Assembly (NCBI GenBank): GCA_003671185.1
Contig: QWPN01000156.1
Coordinates: 1-36,700, forward strand
Reading direction: 5' to 3'
Length of the DNA: 36,700 nt
Origin: Planctomycetota bacterium
Lineage (GTDB): Bacteria > Planctomycetota > Planctomycetia > Pirellulales > UBA1268
The notes beneath the pieces are model-generated. The model was not told where the DNA came from. It ran no database searches and saw nothing but the letters and a program-made list of their open reading frames with translations. Of this stretch, positions 1 to 7,207 are shown piece after piece (position 1 is the stretch's first letter; each line of letters begins with the position of its first letter). The translations under genes were made by a program, and so were the position numbers.

Positions 1-1667
1 ACGCGCAGGCTGTAGTCGCCGTCCTGCGGCACCGTGAAGCGCAGAAATTCGGTGGTGCTGTAGGTGGCGGCCGAACTGGCGACGAGGGACTCGCCGGAGC
101 CGGTGCTACGCCACACCTCCAGGGAGAGATTGCTGAGCGCCACGTCCGTAGCCGATGCCAGCGTCGTGCCCAGGGTGCGATCGGCGAACCAGGTGAGGCA
201 GGCCGTGAAGGTATCGCCGGCCGCGAGCGGCGCCGCGAACGAATAGGAGTTGATGCGGCCACTGCCCGCCGTTGAGTCGCTGAACACGCTCCCCAGGTCC
301 CAACCACGAAGCGCCAGGCCACTGCCACCGGTGTCACCCGGCAGGCCCAACGTGGTGTTCTGTCCAGCGATCACGTACTGTGCTCCGTTGAAGGTGATGC
401 TGGCGGGATCGCCGACATAGATCCGGTACGTCGCGTCGAGGTCGAGAATGCCCGCTCCCGAGGCCTGGTCGAGCGCCTGCGTGGTGGTGATCACGCCGCC
501 CAACGTGGCCTGGCCATTGTTCCAGCCTGCCGGGGCCCTGGCTCCCGCCAGCAGGGCCGCTTTGACCACGCGGGCGTCGAGCATTTCGCTCGACGCGACT
601 GCGTCATCAACGAACAGTTTGCCGGCATCGACCATCAGGGCCGCCGCGCCGGCCACGACCGGTGCTGCGAAGCTGGTGCCGCCGATGTTCGGAACGTAGT
701 AGGCCCCCGCGGGTATCGTGGGTTCGTCGAGGGTTGGGTCGGTGCCCGACGTGTGGCCGCCGGTCACGCCGCCGTAGAGGGCCAGCGTCAGGTCGTCGCC
801 CGGGGCGGCGATGTCGACGGTGGGCCGCACGGCGGGGATCATCGTGTTGGTGGCGGGATTGAAAAAATCACCCGGGCCGCGGCTGGAGAACCCGGCCACG
901 GCCGAAAATGGTGGCGTGAGAGTGTCCCCCGTGAGCGCCGCCACCGAGATGCTGTTGTACCCCGAGGCCGGGCCGCCGACGGTGTTGGCCGTGGGGCCCG
1001 CGTTGCCGGCGGCCATCACGGCGACGACGTTGTTCTCCAGCGCCAGGGCGTCGATGGCGATCGTTTCGGCGAACTGCCCGGGTGAATCCGCATAGCCCCA
1101 GCTGCTGTTGAGCACGTTGGCCTTGAGTGTGGAGCCGCCTCCGCTGATCCCGGTCCGCATCGTGGTCACGTAGGGGTAGAGGAAACTCTCCTCGGTGATG
1201 TCGAACGCCCCCGTGTAGTCGCTGCCAGTTTCCGGTATCCAGGCCGTGGCGATCGAGCCCGACCAGAGCTGGGCCGTAGGGGCGATGCCTTCTTGGAAGG
1301 TGTACAACCCGGTGCCGCCGATCGCCTGGCCGACCATCGTGGCGTGCCAGTCGAATTGGCCCAGTTGAGTCCCCACGATGGCCGGATTCTTCACGTACTG
1401 CGAGATGCGGCCGGTCAGGGTGTCGTGGCCGTTCCAGATCGCGCCGGCTTCGACGTTGGCGACGACCGCCCGGCTGCCCCCGAAGCCGAGCCCGTAGAAG
1501 GTCCGGGCTCCGACCAGGTCATTGACATAGACGCCGTTGAAGATGTTGTTGGCGGGCGTTCCGGAGTTGCTGCCCACGATGGCGTGGGTCTCGGATGCGC
1601 CCAAAATGCTGGCCGCTGCGGCAACGACCACCAGCAGGCGGCGCCACGCTGTGCTGCCCCTTCGCAT
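1..1667 (-). CDS. S8 (subtilisin-like) serine peptidase, exported, 3' end beyond window
   Basis: The reading frame starts at ATG 1667 and runs off the left edge, so the C terminus is missing. It is absent from the ORF track because no stop is present. A signal peptide is visible (MRRGS, then a hydrophobic LLVVVAAAASILG stretch ending near ETHA). Subtilase landmarks follow in order: VVANVEAGAIWNGH where the catalytic Asp motif belongs, FDWHATMVGQ for the His motif, MAAGNAGP for the oxyanion-hole Asn, and GGTSFAAP around the nucleophile Ser. The Asp position reads Glu (NVEAG rather than DTG), which is unusual for S8. After the Ser motif comes a beta-rich region (SYSFAAPLAAGDTFTACLTW) typical of C-terminal adhesion-like domains of secreted planctomycete proteases. 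It would act outside the cytoplasm. It is the last visible gene of a five-gene minus-strand run and starts 38 nt after the preceding gene. The substrate is unknown. Confidence 0.87.
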   Translation of the reverse strand, partial: MRRGSTAWRRLLVVVAAAASILGASETHAIVGSNSGTPANNIFNGVYVNDLVGARTFYGLGFGGSRAVVANVEAGAIWNGHDTLTGRISQYVKNPAIVGTQLGQFDWHATMVGQAIGGTGLYTFQEGIAPTAQLWSGSIATAWIPETGSDYTGAFDITEESFLYPYVTTMRTGISGGGSTLKANVLNSSWGYADSPGQFAETIAIDALALENNVVAVMAAGNAGPTANTVGGPASGYNSISVAALTGDTLTPPFSAVAGFSSRGPGDFFNPATNTMIPAVRPTVDIAAPGDDLTLALYGGVTGGHTSGTDPTLDEPTIPAGAYYVPNIGGTSFAAPVVAGAAALMVDAGKLFVDDAVASSEMLDARVVKAALLAGARAPAGWNNGQATLGGVITTTQALDQASGAGILDLDATYRIYVGDPASITFNGAQYVIAGQNTTLGLPGDTGGSGLALRGWDLGSVFSDSTAGSGRINSYSFAAPLAAGDTFTACLTWFADRTLGTTLASATDVALSNLSLEVWRSTGSGESLVASSAATYSTTEFLRFTVPQDGDYSLR

Positions 1668-1705
1668 GACGGTGTGCCCGGGTGTTGTGGAGCCGGTGAA
1701 CCGGA

Positions 1706-1957
1706 TCAGCGCGGGCCAGCCGTGGTTCTCGGTCTGGGACGGAAGGCCCGAGGTCGGACCACGTTCGGCTTGCGCCGTGGGCCGGCAGCGGTCGGTCCTG
1801 CAGTGCGGCGAGGCGGAGGTGCGGCCCGCGTTTTCTCGATCTCCAGAATTCCGAAGTAGGGATCGGGATACTGCCAGTCGTTCTGGGCCCGGGCGTCGGC
1901 CTGGCCCAGGGCTGCAGCGAAGCATAGAGACGCCGCGATCACTCGAATCACGCGCAT
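1706..1957 (-). CDS. small secreted Pro/Arg-rich protein of unknown function
   Basis: Eighty-three residues from ATG 1957, preceded by GAGAG at about 8 nt. The longer track ORF begins 15 codons upstream, but MRVIRVIAASLCFAAALGQA reads as a clean signal peptide and sets the start. The mature part opens with an aromatic, acidic segment (QNDWQYPDPYFGILEIEK) and then becomes a low-complexity tail rich in Pro, Arg and Ala (RPRAFRPRPRTTAGPR). No known domain is recognised. It lies between the tail-anchored pseudo-receiver gene (61 nt upstream) and the S8 peptidase (38 nt downstream) on the same strand. The contrast between an ordered aromatic head and a basic disordered tail could suit a wall or matrix-binding peptide, or a protease substrate or inhibitor, but that is a guess. 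Confidence 0.6.
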   Translation of the reverse strand: MRVIRVIAASLCFAAALGQADARAQNDWQYPDPYFGILEIEKTRAAPPPRRTAGPTAAGPRRKPNVVRPRAFRPRPRTTAGPR

Positions 1958-2018
1958 GCCATAGCTCTCGCAACAGGGACATCCGTCCCCAGAAGTACGC
2001 ACCAGCCGTCCAAATGGA

Positions 2019-2537
2019 TCAGCCGATCATCAGCACGGCGATGGCGATGACGGCTGCACCGACACCGACGGGCAGCGTCAGGTACGGCCTCGCCAGACCG
2101 GCTTCAGCCAGCATCTCGGACCGTGCGTCGGAGGACAGGCCAAGCAAATTTTCGAGGTCGTCGAAACTGATGGGGTGAGAAAGCAAGGCGTCGGCGCCCG
2201 ACTCTCGCGCCTCTGATTCGGCGATGCCCCGGCGACGATCGTGGATGCGCGGGGCATCGACCACCGCCACCCTGGAGTCGGTGGGGATGCCCGCCTTGAG
2301 CAGGGAGACGAAATCGTGCCCCGACATGTCGTCGAGGTGTTCGGCCACCAGCCATGCATCTACATCGAGGTGCCGGGCGAGTTTCAAGGCCTCGGCTCCA
2401 CTGGAGCGGAAGTGGATCGTGAGCCTCCCCTGCCTGGCGCTCGCGGCCAGAGGCCTGTAGGCCTCGAATCGCGGATCGACGACCACCACGTGCGGCACGA
2501 ACGGTTCGCCGAGATCGAACTGCAGCGACGGGCTCAT
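2019..2537 (-). CDS. tail-anchored degenerate receiver-domain protein
   Basis: A 172-residue protein. ATG 2537 is chosen over the upstream GTG at 2570 because GGAG sits about 7 nt before it. Residues about 15-135 resemble a response-regulator receiver: a beta1 strand HVVVVDPRF, the segment DAWLVAEHLDDMSGHDF matching the beta3/alpha3 region, and ADALLSHPI for the beta5 K-P motif. The phospho-acceptor Asp is Ala, the beta1 acidic pair is reduced to one Asp, and the conserved Lys is His, so normal phosphotransfer is not expected. The C terminus ends in LPVGVGAAVIAIAVLMIG, a single membrane span right at the end, implying a tail-anchored protein facing the cytoplasm. It is a clear paralog of the gene just upstream (DAWLL.SDLPDMSG). 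Confidence 0.8.
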   Translation of the reverse strand: MSPSLQFDLGEPFVPHVVVVDPRFEAYRPLAASARQGRLTIHFRSSGAEALKLARHLDVDAWLVAEHLDDMSGHDFVSLLKAGIPTDSRVAVVDAPRIHDRRRGIAESEARESGADALLSHPISFDDLENLLGLSSDARSEMLAEAGLARPYLTLPVGVGAAVIAIAVLMIG

Positions 2538-2592
2538 GGTGGTCTCCAGAAGAACGCGTCTGCCGGTCACATGATGACCGAGAAAGCCCCAC

Positions 2593-3114
2593 TCACTCCA
2601 CGGTCACGGCGTCATGCGACGTCGGCGCCCGCGACCGGCGGATGACGTCCACGGTCACGGGACGAACGAGGTAACCGGACACGCCGGACGCCAAAGCCCG
2701 CTGCTCGTCTTCCAACCGGTAGATGTCGGACACGATGAAGATGCCGGAACGCATGCCCACGCCCACGCGGTCGAGCGACACCCGCGAGCCGGAGAGCAGC
2801 GGATCGACGTCGCCCTGCAGCACGTGCGGCGAGAGCATGTCGAGCAGATCGAAGCCTGACATGTCGGGCAGATCCGAGGCCAACAGCCAGGCATCGGCGC
2901 GGAATCGCCGGGCCAGCCTGACCGCGGAACGGCCATCCACGCAGAAGTGCAGACCAACGTCACCGGACTGGGCAGCCTGCACGAAATCCGGATACCGATC
3001 ACAGGTGGCATCGACGATCACGATCTCGTGGATGCCGACGCTCCGCAGCGACGCGAGGCTGGATGCCGACCGATGATCGGCGCTGGTGTCTGAAATGGCC
3101 TGCGGGGAATTCAT
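2593..3114 (-). CDS. degenerate receiver-domain protein, soluble paralog
   Basis: A 173-residue protein starting at ATG 3114, with GAGG 8 nt upstream. A TTG start at 3144 is possible but has no such site. After a Ser/Ala-rich N terminus, the receiver-like core starts at EIVIVDATCDRYPDF and continues through GLHFCVDGRSAVRLARRF, DAWLLASDLPDMSGFDLL and SGYLVRPVTVD. Counting back from the conserved Pro of LPDMSG, the phospho-acceptor position is Ala, and the beta5 Lys is Arg. No output domain or membrane span is seen. The similarity to the next gene, 55 nt downstream, indicates tandem duplication. Likely roles are protein-protein docking or partner sequestration rather than phosphorelay. No kinase lies nearby. 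Confidence 0.8.
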   Translation of the reverse strand: MNSPQAISDTSADHRSASSLASLRSVGIHEIVIVDATCDRYPDFVQAAQSGDVGLHFCVDGRSAVRLARRFRADAWLLASDLPDMSGFDLLDMLSPHVLQGDVDPLLSGSRVSLDRVGVGMRSGIFIVSDIYRLEDEQRALASGVSGYLVRPVTVDVIRRSRAPTSHDAVTVE

Positions 3115-3332
3115 GTGAAGCGCCTCTGATGTTGAAACGGACAAGTCTTCGTGAACCGTGTTTTTTCAGTGCTGGACCGGCGCGGCGAACGTGACCGCGA
3201 CAAGTCGCACATTTTCTGGGAGGTCAAGTACCGGCCATCAACTCGCAGCAAACCGTCGAACACCAATCTCCCACAGACCTTGCAGCCAGCAGACAACCGC
3301 CAGCCGCTCGGCACCGGGAATCGATTTCGAAT

Positions 3333-3455
3333 TCAGACCAAGGAAACGATCGACAGGAACACAGCGATCGGGAGGGCGCAGAGCAGGAGGTCGACCTGCG
3401 TGAGAGCCCAGCGCGATCCAGCGGCGCAGGAACCCGAACCGGACGAGATGTTCAT
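3333..3455 (-). CDS. 40-residue single-span membrane peptide
   Basis: A short ORF, MNISSGSGSCAAGSRWALTQ followed by VDLLLCALPIAVFLSIVSLV, ending exactly at the end of its hydrophobic segment. It is buried in a longer frame in the ORF track, but the ATG at 3455 has a textbook site, AAGGAG with 7 nt spacing, among the best in the window, which supports real translation. The N-terminal half is polar with Gly, Ser and one Arg; the last 20 residues form one membrane span. It precedes the pseudo-receiver genes by about 220 nt on the same strand. Function is unknown; small regulatory membrane peptides and type I toxin peptides have this build, but no antitoxin RNA is identified. Confidence 0.6.
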   Translation of the reverse strand: MNISSGSGSCAAGSRWALTQVDLLLCALPIAVFLSIVSLV

Positions 3456-3812
3456 GAGCAAACTCCTTTTTCCGACAGACTGAATTCGGTGGCAGACTGA
3501 GGCGGAACGCCCGACCGCTGCCAAGGAAGCAGATGCACGCGGCGTGCCAGAACTGCGTGGCGTTTCGAAAAAAATCGGAAATGGCTGAAATGAGGCCCAA
3601 AAATCGAGTCGTGAGCCGAAGGTCAAGGGCCGGTTCGGCAACCATACAGCCGGGGCGCTGGAGCGAATCGCCCCACTCGCTTGGTCGCTGGCGACCGGGG
3701 GTGGGGCGATTCGCACCACTCCCTGGAACAGCCGATAAGACGGGTTTTTCAGCCTGGGGCAACCCTGCGGCCCGTGATCAGATCCCCCGGGCTGCCGCCG
3801 CAGGTGTGCCGG
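3456..3812. other. 357-bp intergenic region without a supported gene
   Basis: This stretch separates aroB (ending at 3813 on the minus strand) from the 40-residue peptide gene. ORFs of the track across it look like shadows. It contains a perfect inverted repeat at 3663-3714 and a more AT-rich stretch near 3565-3605 that includes a run of seven A. It probably holds the aroB transcript end and the promoter of the minus-strand gene group. I see no RNA gene in it. Confidence 0.6.
3663..3714. repeat. perfect 14-bp inverted repeat with nested hairpin
   Basis: GCGAATCGCCCCAC at 3663-3676 is the exact reverse complement of GTGGGGCGATTCGC at 3701-3714. The 24-nt interior holds a second hairpin, GGTCG-CTGG-CGACC (3683-3696). 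It lies about 100 nt past the aroB stop in the direction of aroB transcription. No T-run follows on either strand, so it is not a standard intrinsic terminator. A transcript-stabilising structure, a bidirectional stop or a protein-binding palindrome are possible. Confidence 0.75.
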
Positions 3813-4940
3813 CTACCCGGCAAGTATCCGTCTCACGACGTCGGCTGCGACGCCGTCGACGACGTCCACGCTGCCGAGGCGGCTGGGGAGCACGAAACGG
3901 AGCCTGCCGTCCAGGGTCTTCTTGTCCCGGCCCATGATGGCGAGCAGCAGTTCCGAATCGAACGAGCCGGCGACGCGGGGGTCGACGGGCAGCCCGAATG
4001 CCTCGATCAGCCGATCCTGTCGGGCAACGAGATCCTGGGGGATGCGGCCCAGGGCGGCGGCCAGCCGCGCGGCCAGCGCCATCCCGATCGCCACCGCCTC
4101 GCCGTGCAGCAGCTTGCCGTAGCCCGATGCCGTTTCGTAGGCATGGGCGAACGTGTGCCCGTAGTTGAGGGCCGCCCGCAGCCCGGAGATCTCTCGCTCG
4201 TCTCGTTCCACGACACCCGCCTTGATGGCGGCTGACCGCTCGACGGCCAACGCCAGGGCCTGTGGTTCCCTGGCCAGAAGGGCCGCCGCATGCTGTTCCA
4301 GCCAGGCGAAGAAGTCGGCATCGAGGATCATTCCGTACTTGATGATCTCGGCGATGCCGCTGACGAATTCCCGGTCCGGGAGCGTCACCAGGGTGTCGAT
4401 ATCCGCCAGCACGCCCCGCGGTTGCCAGAAGGCACCGACGAGGTTTTTGCCGGCGGCGAGGTTGATCCCCGTTTTTCCGCCGATCGCGCTATCGACCTGG
4501 GCGACAAGGGTGGTGGGAACCTGCCAGAGAGCGAGGCCGCGGGCGAACGTCGCCGCCACGAATCCCACCAGGTCCCCGACGACTCCGCCCCCCACGGCCA
4601 CCACGTGGGTGCCGCGGTCGACGGCCAGGCGGCCGAATTCGTTCCACAGCCGTTCCGCCTCCGCCGCCGATTTCGAGGCCTCACCCGAGGCCACGGTAAG
4701 AGCCGTCACGTCGATGCCGACGGCACGGATCGCCTCCGCGACCGTGGCGGCATGCGTGGCAGCGACGGCAGCGTCCGCGATCACGATGGCCCGCCGGGCG
4801 GCGGCGGAGCGCAGGCATGCGCCGCTGGATGCCAGGATGCCTCGTCCGCAGACGATGTCGTATGAGCGATCCGTGACCGCCGCCGCGTCGCCGGGGGGCG
4901 CTGCAACGACGGCCGGGAGATGAACTCTGATCCTGGCCAC
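3813..4940 (-). CDS. aroB: 3-dehydroquinate synthase
   Basis: Converts DAHP to 3-dehydroquinate, the second step of the shikimate pathway, in the cytoplasm with NAD and a divalent metal. About 375 residues, close to the family norm. The NAD-binding half shows GGGVVGDLVGFVAATFARG, then PTTLVAQVDSAIGGKTGIN. The metal site is visible as EIIKYGMI (Glu), LNYGHTFAHAYE (His) and LLHGEAVAIGM (His). GTG 4940 (VARIRVHLP) is chosen because it lies 2 nt after the upstream stop and gives a normal length; the longer track ORF runs through the neighbour. It is probably co-transcribed with the 75-residue gene upstream. No other aro gene is in the window. Confidence 0.96.
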   Translation of the reverse strand: MARIRVHLPAVVAAPPGDAAAVTDRSYDIVCGRGILASSGACLRSAAARRAIVIADAAVAATHAATVAEAIRAVGIDVTALTVASGEASKSAAEAERLWNEFGRLAVDRGTHVVAVGGGVVGDLVGFVAATFARGLALWQVPTTLVAQVDSAIGGKTGINLAAGKNLVGAFWQPRGVLADIDTLVTLPDREFVSGIAEIIKYGMILDADFFAWLEQHAAALLAREPQALALAVERSAAIKAGVVERDEREISGLRAALNYGHTFAHAYETASGYGKLLHGEAVAIGMALAARLAAALGRIPQDLVARQDRLIEAFGLPVDPRVAGSFDSELLLAIMGRDKKTLDGRLRFVLPSRLGSVDVVDGVAADVVRRILAG

Positions 4941-4942
4941 GG

Positions 4943-5170
4943 TCAGGCGACGCTCACCCGGTCGAGGTCTGCCCGGGTGACCGCGATGACGCGGGCGAAG
5001 CCAGTGTGCTGCCGCACGTAATCGAGTTCCACAGCTTCCTGGGGGCTGGCATGGAGCAGCGACGCCACGCGATCTTTGTCCGCCTCGGACCAGTCTTCGC
5101 ACTCCGCGGGCCACACGGTGTGCCGCTCGACGACGAGGGCTTCACGGTACGGGTCGAAGGTGTTGGCCAT
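4943..5170 (-). CDS. 75-residue protein of unknown function, aroB partner
   Basis: ATG 5170 (MANTFDPYREALVVE) has GGAG about 7 nt upstream and is preferred to the longer ORF starting at 5281. The protein is acidic and soluble, with segments TVWPAECEDWSEADKDRVASLL and EAVELDYVRQHTGFARVIAVTRADL that suggest a small alpha-helical fold. No motif is recognised. It ends 2 nt before the aroB start, so the two are almost certainly translated from one message. The tight link could reflect shared promoter use only; nothing in the sequence ties it to shikimate chemistry. Confidence 0.78.
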   Translation of the reverse strand: MANTFDPYREALVVERHTVWPAECEDWSEADKDRVASLLHASPQEAVELDYVRQHTGFARVIAVTRADLDRVSVA

Positions 5171-5228
5171 GGTCGGCTCCAAAAACGTGCTGCTGACGCC
5201 GCCTGAAGGACGGATTGCCGAGTCTCCG

Positions 5229-5234
5229 AGTATA
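5229..5234 (-). promoter_or_regulatory. possible -10 hexamer for the 75-aa gene and aroB
   Basis: The minus strand reads TATACT here, about 60 nt upstream of the ATG at 5170, in the divergent gap between the two transcription units. No good -35 is found at 16-18 nt spacing, so this is a weak call based on position and the near-consensus hexamer. Confidence 0.3.
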
Positions 5235-5319
5235 CAGTGATCGACGGGCCACGCAGGCCAGCCGATTTTCCCCGGTGACATTCAGGATGGCAGCCACGCG
5301 TCCAGCGTCGGATCCCATG

Positions 5320-5844
5320 ATGGCAGAGCCTCGGATCCGGCCCCGGGCCGGAACCATGATCGTCGTGAGCCTGCTTTTGCTGGCCCTCGGGTTGGCCGCA
5401 TTCGCGGTCTGGTTCCAGTGGCGGCAGACCCGGCTTTGCCTGGGGTTCTATGGCGCCGACGCGGCCCGGCGAATCCAAACCTCCGATCGCGTGGAGTTGT
5501 GGCGACTGGCGTGGGACGGGTCGAGGCGGCGGCCCGTCGTGGCGGAGCGACTCGACGTGTCGCGGGCCGGGGGCCTCGTGCACCTGCGGCGTGGCCTCGT
5601 GGAGGACGCGAACTTCGCCTGGGGTGACGGGGGGACAGGCTCGCGTCTGCCGGATGGTGCGTGGGACGAGGCGTTGGCGTTCTTCGAACCCGCGGCGGAT
5701 GCGCCGGCGACGGTGCTGGCCTTCGACATGGACGCGCCGGCCGCCATCACGGTGGTCGGCAGGCCTGGCCGAGTGACCCTGGGGAGGATCGCGGCTGGGT
5801 TCAAGACCTGGATTGATGCCACACGGACTCTGGCACGGCCCTGA
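5320..5844 (+). CDS. single-span membrane protein of unknown function
   Basis: About 174 residues from ATG 5320; ATGs at 5287, 5317 and 5356 are alternatives and none has a strong ribosome site. A short basic N terminus (RIRPRAG) precedes one membrane span, IVVSLLLLALGLAAFAVWF, which predicts a cytoplasmic N terminus and an outward-facing domain. That domain begins QWRQTRLCLGFYG and includes RVELWRLAWDG and VEDANFAWGDGG. The segment RRIQTSDRVELWRL with repeated Trp looks conserved rather than random, but I do not recognise the family. It is divergent from the aroB unit and lies 110 nt upstream of parA on the same strand. Confidence 0.72.
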   Translation: MAEPRIRPRAGTMIVVSLLLLALGLAAFAVWFQWRQTRLCLGFYGADAARRIQTSDRVELWRLAWDGSRRRPVVAERLDVSRAGGLVHLRRGLVEDANFAWGDGGTGSRLPDGAWDEALAFFEPAADAPATVLAFDMDAPAAITVVGRPGRVTLGRIAAGFKTWIDATRTLARP

Positions 5845-5954
5845 TCGAGCATGTTTCCCCAAGATTTGCCGGGAAATTCGGGCTTTTGAAGGTGACGGCC
5901 GCGGCCTATTCTCCCCGGCCCGCGATCTGCCGCGGCCCCCAGGAACTGCCAGCC

Positions 5955-6803
5955 ATGCGCTCGATCGCAGTCGCAAACCAGAAGGGCGGTGTGGGCAAAA
6001 CCACGACCGCCGTGAATCTGGCCGTGGCCCTGTCGCGCGCCGGCAGGAGCGTGTGCGTGATCGACCTCGACCCGCAGTCGCATGCCACGCTGCACCTCGG
6101 CGTAACCCCCGGCGCGCACGGCACGTCGGCGTATGATGTGCTCACGGCCGGCCAGCCCCTGGCGGCGGCAAGCGTCCGGGTCAGCGACACCATCAGTGTT
6201 GTGCCGTCTCACATCGACCTGTCGGCCGTGGAAATGGCCCTCGCCGGCAAGGCTGGACGGGAGTCCATTCTGAGGCAGCGGATCGCGGCCGACCCGCGTT
6301 GCAACGGGCAGGCATGCGGCGGCCCCGCGTTCGACTACCTGATCATCGACTGCCCGCCCTCGCTCGGGCTGCTGTCCCTCAACGCCATGGCCACGGCCGG
6401 CGAGGTGTTGTTGCCGCTGCAGCCCCACTTCCTCGCCCTGCATGGCCTGAGCAGACTGCTGGAGACGATCGAACTGGTTGCCGACCGTGTGAACACCCAG
6501 TTGCGACTGCTCGGCGTCGTGCTCTGCATGTACGAGGCCGGCACCCGCCTGGCCGCGGAGATCGGCCGGGACGTGGAGGCGTTTTTCGCCGGATCCGCGG
6601 CTGCTCACCCGGCCTGGGCCACGGCAAAGCTGTTCCAGGCCCGGGTCAGACGGAACATCCGCCTGGCTGAGGCCCCCAGTTTCGGGCAGTCGATATTCGA
6701 CTATGCCCCAGATTCGCACGGGGCCGAGGACTATGCCGCCTTGGCGGTCGAGGTCGATCAGGCGGCCGCCGTCGACCGTGCCGGGACATCGCGGGCAGCC
6801 TGA
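5955..6803 (+). CDS. parA: ParA/MinD-family ATPase (Soj-like), orphan
   Basis: A 282-residue deviant Walker-type ATPase. KGGVGKTTT at residues 10-18 is the deviant Walker A with its signature Lys, DLDPQSHATLHLG is the A' region with the switch Asp, and IIDCPPSLGLLSLNA is Walker B. The C-terminal third, VRRNIRLAEAPSFGQSIFDY, is the conserved Soj segment. ATG 5955 is used because MRSIAVANQKGG matches the usual family start; the track extends further upstream. Such proteins dimerise on ATP and bind DNA or membrane to position chromosomes or cargo. No parB follows; instead a convergent small ORF overlaps its 3' end. It could be the chromosomal Soj of a split parAB locus or a cargo-positioning ParA. 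Confidence 0.92.
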   Translation: MRSIAVANQKGGVGKTTTAVNLAVALSRAGRSVCVIDLDPQSHATLHLGVTPGAHGTSAYDVLTAGQPLAAASVRVSDTISVVPSHIDLSAVEMALAGKAGRESILRQRIAADPRCNGQACGGPAFDYLIIDCPPSLGLLSLNAMATAGEVLLPLQPHFLALHGLSRLLETIELVADRVNTQLRLLGVVLCMYEAGTRLAAEIGRDVEAFFAGSAAAHPAWATAKLFQARVRRNIRLAEAPSFGQSIFDYAPDSHGAEDYAALAVEVDQAAAVDRAGTSRAA

Positions 6804-7090
6804 CCGGCGGAACGCAGCCGGGCGGCCAAGGCCTGGGATGCCCGTGCCGCCGGACGAGCTGACAGAGGGGCGTCCGGGCCGTACAGCTCGGGCATCCACC
6901 AGTACCGCGACTCGCAGGGATCGATGCCGGCGAGAATGCCAGTGCCATCGAAATCAGCGGCGGAAAAGAGCGGGGTGCCCGGCCGGCCGACGGCGGCAGC
7001 CCCTGCCTCTGCGGGCGGAGCGTAAGGACGCGGCGGTTGCAGTTGGTTTTTCTGGAGCATCGCGGAGGATCGGCCCGAAAGGCTAGACAT
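6758..7090 (-). CDS. small hypothetical protein convergent with parA
   Basis: About 110 residues from ATG 7090 (MSSLSGRSSAMLQKNQLQ); ATG 7060 is an alternative. The central segment FSAADFDGTGILAGIDPCESRYWWMPELYG has the look of real coding sequence, with acidic and aromatic residues not forced by the opposite strand, while both ends are Ala/Pro/Arg-rich and probably disordered. Its last 46 nt overlap the parA 3' end on the opposite strand. No signal peptide or known domain is seen. The frame opposite (6703-7086 plus) is Arg/Pro-rich and looks like a shadow. I am only moderately sure this one is a gene. Confidence 0.48.
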   Translation of the reverse strand: MSSLSGRSSAMLQKNQLQPPRPYAPPAEAGAAAVGRPGTPLFSAADFDGTGILAGIDPCESRYWWMPELYGPDAPLSARPAARASQALAARLRSAGQAARDVPARSTAAA

Positions 7091-7207
7091 CCCGCCACCG
7101 CGACCGGGCAAAGCCGATCGCGGCGGGAGTGTGTGTCGGAAGGCCGCCCTGGCGAAGGTCAGTTTTCCGTCACTTTTTCGAATACCCCACTAGTCTGCCT
7201 TGGGTAA

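Noticed and set aside
1293-2178. Plus-strand ORFs over the S8 peptidase start and the small secreted protein
   Set aside because: The minus strand encodes a clear signal peptide and subtilase motifs; these frames are shadows.
5448-6899. 483-residue minus-strand ORF opposite the membrane protein and parA
   Set aside because: Antisense shadow of a certain ParA gene; no plausible protein features.
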